This document shows, one piece after another, positions 52,790 to 63,322 of a stretch of 64,000 bases of DNA (its first letter is position 1; every line of letters begins with the position of its first letter). The DNA comes from Nipponacmea schrenckii. Taxonomy: Eukaryota; Mollusca; Gastropoda; Lottiidae. The notes beneath the pieces were generated by a model. It did no database searches, had not been told where the DNA came from, and was given only the letters and a program-made list of their open reading frames with translations. The DNA is taken from contig JAUJPP010000005.1 in the NCBI GenBank assembly GCA_030562195.1, forward strand, positions 16,231,106 to 16,295,105, in the 5' to 3' direction. The position numbers were made by a program, and so were the translations under genes.

Positions 52790-53960
52790 GGCCATCACAA
52801 ACAGTTAGATAGAGTAGTTTTTCTAAAAAACTTGATGTTGATGATGTTCAAAATGAAAGAGAGTTGGCAGAACTAAAAAAAGGATTCAATTAAATGTTAA
52901 TAAAATTGGAAAGTAGTTTCTAAAATTACGTAAAAAATTTGATTCAAATGATGATCAAAATGAAACTAAGTTTTTAATATTAGAAAAAAGGATTGACTCA
53001 AATTAGAATCAAAATGAATATGAGTTAGGAAATTAAATAAGATGATTCAATCGAATGATAATGAATGAGATAAAAAAAATATTAAATTCATTAATAATAA
53101 ATTTTTAATGAAAAAAAAATGAAATAAAATGAATGGCGTTTTACGTCCTACTCTACTGCACCTTAGGGGCTAATGAAGATGGGCAACGCCATGCAGTGTG
53201 CAATGAGGGAAATTTTTCCAGGACAGCGGCATTAGCATACTCTTTTTGCGATTTCCAACTGTCGAGGGATCTTTAACGTGCACAGCCTGTAGCACACGGG
53301 GCCTCGGTTTATTGTCCCATCCGAACGAATAGACGCTTTTTCCATGTCAGTCCCTCCGACCTGCATCACTGACAAGGGGAAACCGGGCTGAAAAATCCGA
53401 AAGTTTATCTCGACCTGGATTGAACCCTGGACCTTCAGGTTAGCGAGCAAGCGTCTAACCCACTGAGCCACTAAATTTTTAATAGATCCTTATTAGTTTA
53501 ATGTACCCTTTAGTGATGATAATTAAGAAAAGTATAAATTTGAAGGTATGTTTGAGAAAAGCAGCATTGCAAGATTTGAATTTGTGATGGGTAGTTCTTA
53601 TAGTGAAACGGTTATTAGTATATCATTTCCTTTTGAATTAAAAATAAAAATTTTTCTCAAAAATTAGTATCACATCAACAAGTTGTGAAGATGATTAGAA
53701 AATTTCGGACAATATTTAAAAGATGGAAAAAAAAAATAACGTTCTAAATATTAAACATCAAGATTTTAATAAAAGTAATAACGTTTATGAAATACCACTT
53801 GATACAGATTTTGTAGATGGATTTGAATATAGATTAATCCGCTAGATACATTATCCATATATCGTTACCGAGTACCATTTATTCCTGGATTTGACAAATG
53901 AAAAACCACAAATTGTAAATTTGATAAATAATAAGGAATTACAAAAGGAAGGAAGTAAAT
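52790..53960 (+). pseudogene. Fibre-like protein remnant, C-terminal part (Polinton C)
   Basis: Resumes the fibre gene after the insertion with decayed coiled-coil codons (52790-53120). It is then interrupted by a SINE and continues with GMFEKSSIARFEF and IPLDTDFVDGFEYRL, matching the end of the fibre gene in copy A (15790-16180), through NLINNKELQKEGSKLYTFF. Stops and frameshifts are frequent. Confidence 0.6.
53125..53475 (-). mobile_element. tRNA-derived SINE
   Basis: On the minus strand the 5' head reads agtggctcagtgggttagac, ...gggttcaatccaggtcga: Pol III box A (TGGCTCAGTGG) and box B (GGTTCAATCC) spaced as in a tRNA. A conserved body follows (cccgtgtgctacaggctgtg, cgttaaagatccctcgacag) and the tail runs to an A-rich end near 53100-53125. 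Closely similar body sequences are widespread in mollusc genomes. Confidence 0.75.
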
Positions 53961-54287
53961 TATATACTTTTTTTAAATTGAAAGAATTTGAACATTAAGA
54001 TTTTATTTTCATTTTGATAATATTTTTAGTTCACTTGATACTCAACACCTTCAAAATTTATAAAAGAAAATAATGAAAATGCAGATTACTTTGCACGTTT
54101 TAAAATAGAAAGAATTGCCACGGACAAAATATGTACCTAATTTTAAGTATCTGGTTCAATAAGAGATAGTAATTATTATGCTGAAAAATTATATGAATAA
54201 TTTCAAAATAATTAAATTAAGATTAGTTAAAAAAAACAGCGAAAAACTTTGATTTATCACAAATACATTTAATTTAATTCCTAAAAA

Positions 54288-54738
54288 ATGAATACTGAAG
54301 AATTGAACACACAGAATTTACCAGATGTTATGATGCTGAAACAAAAAGAGAATTCAATCATTACAAAATGTTGGGGTAGAATAGACACTACTTTTAAAAC
54401 TATAGTGTTATATCAGCTTGTCTTATAGCAACAGCAACCACTGTATGTCTCTTCAAATATTTATTCCAACTATCTTAGGAGCTTTGACAGCTATTGAAAC
54501 ATCTTCATGTGGTTTAATTACTAGTGGGTTTACCTCTAAAAATAAATCATATTACAAATCCATATCAAATTTAATAAGAACATATTTAGATAAATTATTC
54601 ATTTTTTTCGAAAGGAGCAAATCTGATCGAATAATTACCATAGAAGAAATCGAAGAATTTATGAAATATTCGATGAATTGTTAACAAAAATTGAATCCTT
54701 AAAAATAGAACATAAAAAATTGAAAAAGAAACATGACT
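54288..54738 (+). pseudogene. Small membrane protein (Polinton C, first copy)
   Basis: MNTEELNTQNLPDVMMLKQK, then a broken hydrophobic segment (IFIPTILGALTAIETSSCGL) and SNLIRTYLDKLFIFFERSKS with a charged coiled-coil end. Homologous to 16558-17035 of copy A. Frameshifts at about 54410 and 54660. Confidence 0.6.
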
Positions 54739-54739
54739 T

Positions 54740-55070
54740 AATTAATTAAAAAAAAAGAACCTAATGCTGTAAAACCGAAGAAAAAAATTGACAATGAATT
54801 ATTTGAAAATGTGGTTTTTGATATAATTGAAGAGTTTAATACTTTTAATGGACAAATTGAAATCGATGGAAAAATTTTTGAAGATGGTGAATTCAAACAA
54901 AATATGAATTTATCTTTCTTTAATGTTCAAATGATTTCTATAGTTGTCAATAATATGAGTGAAAAATCAGATAGTTCAGATTGGTATTTTAATGGTCATA
55001 TAATATATCGTAAAGATGATTTCAAACCAATCAAAAGATCAAATATAGGAAAAGAAACTCTCTTCAAATA
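54740..55070 (+). pseudogene. DNA polymerase B N-terminal fragment (Polinton C)
   Basis: The frame from 54811 gives FDIIEEFNTFNGQIEIDGKI and SFFNVQMISIVVNNMSEKSD, matching 17107-17330. At about 55065 it switches abruptly to membrane-protein sequence (tcttcaaatatttattccaa), the junction of a tandem duplication. Confidence 0.65.
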
Positions 55071-55345
55071 TTTATTCCAACTATCTTAGGAGCTTTGACA
55101 GCTATTCAAACATCTTCATGTGGTTTAATTACCGGTGGGTTTAGCTCTAAAAAGAAATTATATTATAAAACCATATCAAATTTAATAAGAACATATTTAG
55201 ATAAAGTATTTATCTTTTTCGAACGAAGCAAATATGATAAAATAATTACCATAGAAGAACTCGAAGAATTTAATGAAATATTCGATGAGTTGTTAACAAA
55301 ATTTAATCTTTAAAAATGGAACATAAAAAATTGAAAAAAAACATG
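55065..55345 (+). pseudogene. Small membrane protein (Polinton C, duplicated copy)
   Basis: Repeats 54450-54738 (LRTYLDKVFIFFERSKYDKI-type C-terminus), so the segment membrane protein plus PolB start was duplicated with a unit of about 620 bp. It is open from 55095 to 55313. Confidence 0.6.
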
Positions 55346-55369
55346 ACTTAACCAATTAAAAAAAAGGTA

Positions 55370-55665
55370 ACAATTAGTTGAATTAAATATTCAACCTTCC
55401 GCCATCTACCTTTTTCTAGGGTCTCTAGTTTCGTAAAAAACTGTCAAGAATTGTACCTAATAACAACTCATTAAATATTTTTTGTCCACGAGCAATTGTG
55501 GACAGACGGACGGATGGGGTGACGACAATATACGCCCCCCATATACGACCCATTAATGGTAAATGGTTAAAGGAAACAATACAACTAAGACTTAAAGACC
55601 AGTTCATGCAAGAATGGACAAACACAATTAATCACATTTCATGTGGGCGTATAAAAGGGACCTAA
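55370..55665 (+). repeat. Inserted repeat fragment, possible LINE 3' coding tail
   Basis: Contains gtggacagacggacggatgg, a phrase common in invertebrate repeats. Plus-strand codons give NGKWLKETIQLRLKDQFMQE-W, resembling the C-terminal tail after the RT of some LINEs. Neither end is clearly defined. Confidence 0.35.
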
Positions 55666-55680
55666 TGCTGTAAAACTCTT

Positions 55681-55908
55681 TATACTAAAGATTTGAACGA
55701 AGCTTTAAATTAATGGCATTTGACGCTAACGGTCTTTATGCCTCTGCTATGTGTGATGGTGAATACCCAAAGTTGAATCAGCAAGAGATTTAAAGAATCT
55801 GAACAGGAAGAATTTGAAAAGCTTTCAATAAACAACAATTTAGACCAAGGTGTGCTGTTTTATCTGTTTCGGATAGTCTATGAAGAAAATTTCAAAACAC
55901 CTCCTTTT
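55681..55908 (+). pseudogene. DNA polymerase B palm motif A region (Polinton C)
   Basis: MAFDANGLYASAMCDGEYPK at about 55713-55772 is motif A of protein-primed PolB (D-x-x-x-L-Y-x-S-A-M, with Gly and Ala where Ser and Pro are usual). Frame changes follow, and a MITE interrupts the gene at 55909. Confidence 0.7.
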
Positions 55909-56403
55909 AAAGCGGCCCAGGCTTTATTTGTTTCGGACAATCATCCGACAGCCTCAAACACATGAAATCTTTTGGTTAGCTAATCAGAAATAGTCTACAG
56001 AGCTTACCTTTGAAATTTGAGTCTTCAAATCCATGTGTATCCATAATTATCCGTGTTTGAAAAATCAAAATGACTTAAGAAATTACGAACGTCCCGCCAT
56101 ATTGGAAAACGGTTCGTCTTGGTAATCAAAGAGTTATCCTTCCCGTCGTGCAATAGCGGTCATATTTACGACAGACTACAACGCATTTTTCAATTGTAGA
56201 CTTTATCAACAGGACACATAATTTTCAGACTGACTGGAGACCAGCCGCGTACAGCACGGAAAAAAATGAAAAGTGAAATTTTTTGTTTGAGGCATATTTC
56301 AAGGTAGTTTGCGATTATCTCAGAGCTTGAATATTTCTGAGGACTGTTTAAATGTAACAAAGGCCCAAAACGACCCCTAAAAATCAAGCCTGGGCCCCTT
56401 TAA
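55909..56403 (-). mobile_element. MITE with TTAA target site, copy 2 (inverted)
   Basis: Inverse copy of 47998-48493, with ends agcggcccaggctttatttg and aagcctgggcccct, flanked by TTAA. It is inserted in the polymerase gene of Polinton C. Confidence 0.75.
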
Positions 56404-56722
56404 AGATTATGTTTTAACTTTAAAGGATAAACAACTCGGAAATTTAGTTGAAAGCGATCGAATGAAATTATTGTGCAATTCTCAGGAAATTTTAATTCAA
56501 ATATAAAAAGTTATGAACAAGTAAATTAACAATAATATATAGTGGAAAAAGAAAAGGAACAACCTGAAATTATCAAACCAACAAAAACAACAAGATTAAC
56601 TCCGAGTCATTTGGGTTCATTCATCTTAGCATAGCAAATGAAAAATGAACGGTTTTATTCTTGTTATTGTTGGTTTTAGAAAACCAGAAATATATTACAC
56701 TGATACCGATGGCTTATACATA
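56404..56722 (+). pseudogene. DNA polymerase B palm motif C region (Polinton C)
   Basis: EIYYTDTDGLYI at about 56687-56722 is motif C (Y-x-D-T-D) with both metal-binding Asp residues. Preceding codons (LTLKDKQLGNLVESDRM and others) are consistent with the palm-fingers interval, but stops are present. The gene ends where the LINE is inserted. Confidence 0.65.
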
Positions 56723-58858
56723 AGAATTGGGATAAATAACATGTAAATAATCGTCTTTATTTATAATTCCCTTTTCTAAAGAATGTAACTGTTGAAAGAT
56801 AGAGATAGTTTCAGAATGGTTAGGAAATCCAAATAAAAGATATTGCTGTTTTATGAATTGATTTGGTAGTAAATAAATAGAATTATTAAGAGCATCTAAA
56901 TATAAGCAGCAATGGTGTATATAATGCTCGGTATCTTCGAATTGATAACCGCATCTGCATTCGGGACTATCTGAAACGTGACGCAAGAACTTATGACCAT
57001 TTAAATCACTACACGAGAGACGCAGACGGCAATGTAAAATTTTATTAGTTCTAGAGCCGAAATCATAATAAGAGGGTGAAGACAGATCATGAGCAGAGAG
57101 TTGAGTTTTAAAGTTTGATAGAGATTCAGAGGGGGTTAACTGTGTAGGGCTGTTGTTCCAAAGTTTAATGGTAGAAGGTATAAATGATTTGGCAAAGAGA
57201 TTAGTTCGGCAATGATATTCAGTGGGGTTTGGCTGGTTGCGGGGATTATATGGAGAAGGGACAGCAACATCGACGAGGTCAGAGAGAAAGGAAGGAGTAA
57301 GGTTATGAAGAATCTTATACATCAAAATAGGTTTGTTCCGTCTTCGTCTCTCCTGTAACGGTGTGAAACCGGTTTTCTTTCATATAATAACCTGTGGCTA
57401 GTACCAATAACAGCACCACATATAATCCGAAGTGCATCACGTTGCAATTGCTCAAGACTCTTAGCTAATTCGTCGGTGCACCCAACCTAAATAGCGTCGC
57501 AGTAGTCAAAATGAGGGAGTATAAATGATGTATAGATAGTTTTCAGAGACTTGCGATTCAAGCGGTACTTCAGAGAGCGGAGACGTTCACAATCCTACCA
57601 ATTGTAGATGAAACTTCCCTTATGTGAATATCCCATTTACAGTTACGTTAGAAAGTTAACCCAAGATGTTTGTGACAAGAGAATTCCTTAATAGGTACGT
57701 CGTCCAAAGTTAAAGTGGGCAGGAGGAGATTTTGTTTGGTAGTAAGTGCAAGTGTTTCGGTCTTCTGCGGGTTGAAGGAGACCAGCCAAGTTTTGGCCCA
57801 GGTGTTGATAGTTTCAAGATCACGGTTCAGGACAGCAGCGCAGTTATCTGGGTCATCAATTCGAAGATACAGAGAAGTATCGGCTGCAAAAAGTTTAATG
57901 TGCGAGTAGATGTTATCGATTATATCGTTTATATAGATCAGAAAGAGGAGTGGAGCCCTGTGGAACACAAGCAGAAGCCGTTTTAGAGTCAGAGGAAACT
58001 CCACTTACAACAACACACTGCTGGCGATTTTCTAAATAGTTTACGAATCATCTAAGCAGGTTTCCCTGACTCCAGGAGTCCAGCGTGCCAGATCCTGCTG
58101 ATGTCACAGAACACCGCCCTTGTGCATTGGCCTTGATCAATGGCTTGACATAAGAAGTGCCCTTGCAAAAAAACACTTTGAATTTTGGTTATTATAGAAT
58201 TCTCCCTGAAGAAGTTAAAGACATGTTTATAAATACATTTTTCAAAAATTTTAACAATAAGAGTAAGAAGGGAAACAGGGCGATAGTAAGAAGGATTAGA
58301 GGGATCATTTTTTTTTAAAATGGCAGTAATATTGGCAGATTTAAAAATTATAGGGACAGTGTTTGAGGAAAGAAAGAGATTACATAATGTACATATTGGA
58401 GAGGATAGTTCGAGAGCGATAGGTTTTAGGAGTTTGCCACTTATATCATCTGGACCACTGGCTTTAGAAGTATTATTTTGATCATGCATTAACTTCTTGA
58501 GAGGTTAGTTCGATGTAACTGAGTGAATTTGGGATTTGTGGAAGTAGAGGGAGTTGTGCATTTATTGTGTCGAGCTGTGATTCGTTCATAAAGAAGGTAT
58601 TTAAACAATTAGCATTGTCAACTGAAGTAAAAAATGGTACCCCATTATCGACAAGTGGTGGTAACTGTGTGTTGCCAGCAGCACCCCTTACATACGAATT
58701 GACGAGATTGAACCATTGTTTGTTTGCAAATGTTTTCTTATCATTAATTTTGTCATCAAGTTATGCATAATATTCCTTTTTACAATTTCTAATAAGACTA
58801 ATGTTTTCATTCCTAATAATCCTAAGATTGCGCCAATAATTTTCAGAATTCGATCTGA
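56714..58858 (-). mobile_element. 5'-truncated LINE (CR1/Jockey-like) RT, frame-broken
   Basis: Minus-strand pieces form one RT. 58760-58490 gives KKTFANKQWFNLVNSYV. 58489-58052 (145 codons) has NTSKASGPDDISGKLLKPIA, FKSANITAILKKNDP and YRPVSLLTLIVKIFEK (fingers/palm). 58004-57648 has PLLFLIYINDI and KLFAADTSLYL, where the catalytic F-A-D-D box reads F-A-A-D. 57640-57330 gives HFDYCDAI and LEQLQRDALRIICGA (thumb). 57325-56714 (203 codons) has MMYKILHNLTPSFLSDLV, FIPSTIKLWNNSP and a CRCGYQFEDTEHYIHHC tail. It is inserted between polymerase and ATPase remnants of Polinton C and is inactive. Confidence 0.8.
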
Positions 58859-58995
58859 CAGGTATATATAGGGAATTAAAATCTAATAATTGGGGTTTGT
58901 TGACATCTTAAATGAGAGGTGAGTTTTTCCTGATCCTGATTGACCAACAATACACATTAACATTGGATTCTGTGGAAACGATCTTTGAATTTTGC
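58859..58995 (-). pseudogene. Polinton packaging ATPase fragment (Polinton C)
   Basis: On the minus strand: QRSFPQNPMLMCIVGQSGSG then KTHLSF, the Walker A loop of the packaging ATPase (GQSGSGKT). It is cut off by the LINE after about 35 residues. It matches the fragment at 26903-27086. Confidence 0.75.
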
Positions 58996-59345
58996 AGCCA
59001 ATTCTTTTTAATGAGGATTTAATACAATACCATCTCCTTTGTATTTTGAAAGAAATAAACCATCACCACTACGAATATGTTTAAGTATTAATCCTTCTCC
59101 TTCTTTTTGTATGTTAGTTTCACCCGTATCGATTTCAACAATTAACCCAGACAAACCTTCTTTTACTGTTTTCTTGGTTGCGTGATTGAATTGTTTGACG
59201 CTTGCTAAGATATCTTTTATACCCGAACCTTGGCTAATTTTTACATTTCTTAATTATGTCTACGTTTTTCTCTGCCTGCAGCATCTTCGGATTTTTTCTT
59301 ATTAACCGCTGAAGCTATACCACTTGTCCCACTGGCAACAGCACC
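58996..59345 (-). pseudogene. Possible minor capsid (penton-type) gene remnant (Polinton C)
   Basis: Minus-strand codons give GAVASGTSGIASAVNKKKSE then DAAGREK, later ILASVKQFNHATKKTVKEGL and GLILKHIRSGDGLFLSKYKG. The Gly-rich GLILK...GDGLFL phrase resembles the start of the MGLILK protein. It precedes the ATPase on the same strand, as a minor capsid gene might in Polintons. Assignment is tentative; at least three frame changes. Confidence 0.4.
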
Positions 59346-59733
59346 TATGTATCCAATCTGATGCTGTGGTATAATCTTTTGGATAAAGTAGAGTTTTCAA
59401 CATAGTGTCAAATTCACCTGGGTGTTTGATTGTTTCAATTATATTTGAACCGTCTTCTAAAACCATTTCGCTGAATAAAGAGGGGAAGAAATTGTTTTCT
59501 AATGGTACATTTTATTGTGGTACTCTGTTTTGGTTTGGAGCTCCGTGTTTGATTTTTATATCACAGTGGAATGAAGCGTCAGAAAGAAGTAGACATTTGT
59601 ATAATGAATTGATTTCAAATGTTAGCCCTACCTCCATGGTTTATCTGGGACCGAACGGTTGGATTTAATCTTCTTTTTGGTATGTATATTATATTGTTTC
59701 ATAAAGTTGAAAGTTCGGGTCGAGTTTGGCCAT
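59346..59733 (-). pseudogene. Major capsid protein remnant, N-terminal part (Polinton C)
   Basis: Starts at 59733 (MAKLDPN-FQLYE, close to copy A). It runs through codons matching the first 130 residues and ends with GEFDTMLKTLLYPKDYTTAS at about 59365-59420. The rest of the capsid gene is missing. Frameshifts are present near 59620 and 59500. Confidence 0.65.
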
Positions 59734-59739
59734 TTTTAA

Positions 59740-60101
59740 TAATAGGATTTAGGCCTTATCCCAACACTTTAAATCCTTTTCCATGTTTCGTTTTATTCCT
59801 GAGTTCTCTTATTTTGCGCAATTCATCTAATTCATTTTTTTGTTGGACAGATTTGGAAATTGCACTTGCAGCTTGCCCCACTGAAGAGATAGCTTATACC
59901 TTTGGTATTTTGTTGGACAGATTTGCTAATTGAACTCGCTGCCTGCCCGACTGATGAAATCGCTTTTGCCCCTGAGGATATAAGGTCTTTGTTTTTAGTT
60001 ACAAAGGATGTAACCTTTGGTATAAGAGACATCAATCCAGAGAAGAAACCATCACCAGTGTAATTGAACTTTGCCTTTTCATGCTTTAAAATCAATCCCA
60101 T
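59740..60101 (-). pseudogene. Small virion-type protein (MGLILKHEK family), Polinton C
   Basis: MGLILKHEKAKFNYTGDGFF, then SGLMSLIPKVTSFVTKNKDL and SSGAKAISSVGQAASSISKS. An internal partial duplication around 59840-59940 (gttggacagatttg...gcttgccc/gcctgcccgac) breaks the frame. It retains residues that copy A has lost. Confidence 0.6.
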
Positions 60102-60600
60102 ATTTTTAATAGTGTAGATTTGATTAATTGGATTCCCAATTGAAGGGAAATAACTCTTTGTAAATAAGAAAGCTTCAGACCACAATGGATTTTTTAACAA
60201 CCAAGTGTGTGGAGAGGTCATATATGATTTGCAGGAGGGGAGGGGGGCAAGAAAGCCATTTTAATCGTCGGGGTTGTGGAATGTTTTTCCCTTAATTGGT
60301 GTGACCGTAAAAGAAATCATGGGAAGCTGAAAAAGAATTTCAACAGTTCAAAGATATCAAACTTTGGAAACATGCCACTCCAAAATCGGCTTCATAGTAG
60401 TCATACCAAACTTCAAGCTCTTCACCAACTTCTTCCTTCTATCGAATGAAGCCAGATAAGAGATAGGAAGACAAAGAGAAAGTTACTCTTACAAGAGAAT
60501 GAATTCATGATAGACCAGAATCAATTCTTTGTTTTCCTTCATAAAACATTAATAAAGATAAATCCCAGATATTAATTCTTCGCCGCTTTCAATGTTAATA
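60102..60600. other. Non-coding interval in Polinton C
   Basis: No gene supported. The TIR leader found in copies A and B upstream of the MGLILK gene is not recognisable here. G-rich run near 60234-60247. Confidence 0.4.
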
Positions 60601-61189
60601 CTACAGGGCGAAAACAAAGTGGAAAGTCTCGTAGAATTAACTAAGGAGGAGTGTTTTTTTTTGTTGGTATAATAATATATTATGATTTCATATCAATTCT
60701 TTCCCTTTTATTGTTAATCCTATATAGTGAAAACAAAGTCGAAAGTCTCGTAGAATTAACTAGGGATTCTTTGATAAGAACATGCGATTATATAAGGTTA
60801 TATATAGATGAATACATACAGATGAATGATTTATACCACAAAATTAATATATTTATTAAGGATTTATCTTCATTAATGTCATATGTTAGAAATCAAAGAA
60901 AAAACACTGGTGTATCACAAATTTCTTCCGTTGTATTTTCACCCCCCTCCTCATCTTTCTTCTCAAATCCTGTATCCACCTTCCTTTGGACAGAAAGATA
61001 GAATTTGAAATTTGAGTCAAAACACTTAAAGTTTGAATATAACGACACAGAAACACAAGTTGAAGAACAGTTTCCTCACCCCAAAATCCTGAACTATCAA
61101 TATATCTGAATCAGAATCCAATAATCGTTTCATTAGATAGATTAATTAACGAAAACACAGACCACTTATCAAACCCTGTTATATGATTC
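60601..61189 (+). repeat. Short direct duplication and an unassigned ORF
   Basis: gaaaacaaagtggaaagtct with cgtagaattaactaagga (60608-60648) is repeated at 60729-60767. The open frame 60651-61001 (MFFFVGIIIYYDFISILSLL..., then a basic-acidic helical part) begins with a hydrophobic segment but spans the duplication. No family was recognised, and it may be accidental. Confidence 0.35.
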
Positions 61190-61498
61190 AAAATGTCTTC
61201 CTTAACTGAGGCAACAGCTGTGACCTACTACTACGCAATAAATAAAGTTGAAGAATATTCTATTCTAGAGTATTCTTAAAATAATATTGATGAAACAAGT
61301 TTAATAATGTAGCAGACGAATTTGTTCATTATATATCTTGAGTTTTGAATGTCTCCTTAACCCAAATAGGTTTTAGATGAGTGAATGTTTATTAAATTTT
61401 TTGATGATGTATTTTATTTTAAATGGTTGAGGGTTGGCAAACAGTAGTAATAGAGTATACAGATATCTGGTAGCTCGGAGCTGAGCGAAGCGAAGCGG
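61190..61498 (-). repeat. Polinton C right-end leader and half-palindrome
   Basis: 61225-61430 matches the distal leader of copy A (20880-21040: gtagcagacgaatttg, gagtgaatgtttat, tgatgatgtattt). It ends in agtagtaatagagtatacag with the ggtagctcggag loop half (61443-61498). The second palindrome arm is missing, as at the left end. Confidence 0.75.
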
Positions 61499-62745
61499 CC
61501 AACATGCAGAATGATCGTAGCCGGTTTATGATCATGGTCGTAAGATTCAAGGATGGACTGGATGTGATGGATTTGGGCACCAGTGTATGGTACGAGTGTA
61601 TTTCGGTGTCTGGAGCTGTTTTGGTAATTTGGTTGAAGTTTGAGGACCCAATAATTAAGGTAGATTTCGGTAGAGCAGGTATATTCCATGATGATTTGCT
61701 CTTGGTTTGTTGATAAAAGGGTTTGGTAGCGGATATAATGGTTTTCGACGGGGTGATAGATACTGGATTGGTAGTTGTTACAAAGGTGGATTTGGGTACG
61801 GACTGAGATCTGGTTCGAGGTGGAGATGGTCTGGGCAAACGACTTGACTTGGTCGGGGTCGTTTGTTCATCTAAAAACTTACAAAAGGAAGAAAGATCGG
61901 CGGAACCTGGATCACGTGGTGAAGATTCAAACGGTGTGGATGGCGAATTTGAAAGGGAAAAGAGAAGGGGGGTGCCTTCTCTTCGAGAGCGTTTTTTCAA
62001 CATCTGCTGGACTAGGGTATGGTGAACTGCTGGCTCGTTTTTGGGTTTGGTTCGTTAAGCTGGTGACTCTCGTTGGTGCAGATGTTGGCTGATCAATCTC
62101 CATTTCAGTTGGTAGGGATATCGTTACTCTGGTTTTGGTTTCGTTAGTGGTTTGATAAAATTTACATGGTTCGGATGAAGATTAGTTTCTCATGCAGGGT
62201 TGTTTGGTAATGGTCGATCAGAGTCTGCGTCACCTTAGAGAGTCATGTCCGGTTGAGGGATCTAATATTCGCGTCAACAACTGACGTTTTCCTAGCTGCA
62301 CGAATAAAACTATCTAACTCAGAGACTTTACGCTTGAAGGTGAACGCAGGTTGACCTTGCTGCTTGAGGGTAAGGATTGCCAAATGGTGAAGACATTGCA
62401 ATACTTGGAAGAACACCTTAACAAAGGTTTCTTCCTCCTTATGAATGGGAATTGGTTGGTGTCGGTGGGATGGTGGTCGTTTTTGATGTTGGTAAGGCCG
62501 GTGGTTATATCTTGATGGGTAGGCTGTGTTATGGGCAGGTCGATGGTTATCTCTGGAAGAACAGTGTTGTGGGTAGGTCGTTGGTGGGGTGGGATATAAA
62601 TGGCTGGATTGGTCGGTGGTCGGCGATTGGTAAATGGTATAGGTCGATGGAATACTGGTTATAGGGTTCATGATGTTGGTTTGGTTGGCGATAAGTGTTG
62701 CGATGTCTGGCTCCTTGCCAGTGGTTGTTGAACTTGCGAAGCATA
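61497..62745 (-). mobile_element. PLE-family 5' fragment, copy 3 (leader and SGNH-like ORFs)
   Basis: Minus strand: MLRKFNNHWQGARHRNTYRQ and the Pro/His-rich leader (62744-62243), then an SGNH-like ORF (62003-61419) with SSPRDPGSADLSSFCKFLDE and LPKSTLIIGSSNFNQI. The homology ends inside the G-x-N block (IILHVG) at the Polinton C end, so the RT and endonuclease are absent. Sequence relatedness to 4355-5460 is close, with indels. The open frame continuing past 61500 (RFASLSSELPDI...) is fused to Polinton DNA and is not native. Confidence 0.7.
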
Positions 62746-62779
62746 ATGAATAATAAACTAGGTTAGACGGGGAATGTTC

Positions 62780-63240
62780 AGGTAATGTGGTAAGTTTATT
62801 TATTTATATACATGACAATGATGTAAAAAGTGAAGACTGGTATCAACTTGATGGTGGTACTTTATGTAGCTCTGCCTTTAGCCTCATTTTGAACATAGCT
62901 AGTGATGAAGATGATTTAGTTGTCTGGGGTAGAGAGTTCCAAAGTAGACTTGCTGTATATCGGAAAGTTCGTTTCATTGCTTCCAGCTTACATTTGGTTA
63001 AATAAAGATCTTCATTGGTTTGCGAACGAAGGCAGAGGTTTGTTGAGGAAACAAGTGAAAGAGGGCATTTTTCATTTATGATTTTGTGTTAAGTTTAAAA
63101 CGTTGATAGATTGTGAGCCAAGAGTGATACCGATATTGCATTACAGTTCGCGTCTAGGATACTTCGAGCTGCTCGTTTGTGAATTTTATGTAAGACTTCC
63201 ATGAGACGCATTACTCCAAACAATACTACAGTAATCCATT
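62780..63240 (-). mobile_element. LINE 3' end fragment
   Basis: Minus-strand codons give MDYCSIVWSNA (about 63240), then in another frame VLHKIHKRAARSILDANCNA, and later YTASLLWNSLPQTTKSSSSL with AMFKMRLKAELHK before a stop. These are the C-terminal RT/tail motifs of CR1/Jockey-type LINEs. At least two frameshifts. It is distinct from the LINE at 56714-58858. Confidence 0.65.
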
Positions 63241-63322
63241 ATGGGTAAAATATAACTATTATAAAATAAAATACGTGTTTCAAATGGTAAGTGGGATTTA
63301 ATTCGGTTCAGTAGGAAAATAT

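Larger units (their letters stand above)
49139..61498 (+). mobile_element. Polinton copy C, heavily decayed and invaded
   Basis: Half-palindromes mark the two ends (49139-49189 and 61443-61498). Between them, remnants occur in Polinton order: PLA2-integrase, protease, fibre-like protein, membrane protein, polymerase B (N-terminal piece, motif A, motif C), packaging ATPase, minor and major capsid pieces, the MGLILK protein, and the right-end leader. Insertions include a 1.84-kb segment (50949-52789), a SINE, a MITE and a LINE. This copy preserves pieces of the genes deleted from copy A. Confidence 0.78.

Noticed and set aside
53410..53475. A genuine tRNA gene
   Set aside because: Only box A and box B and a partial arm structure fit. 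The body and A-rich tail show that it is a SINE head.
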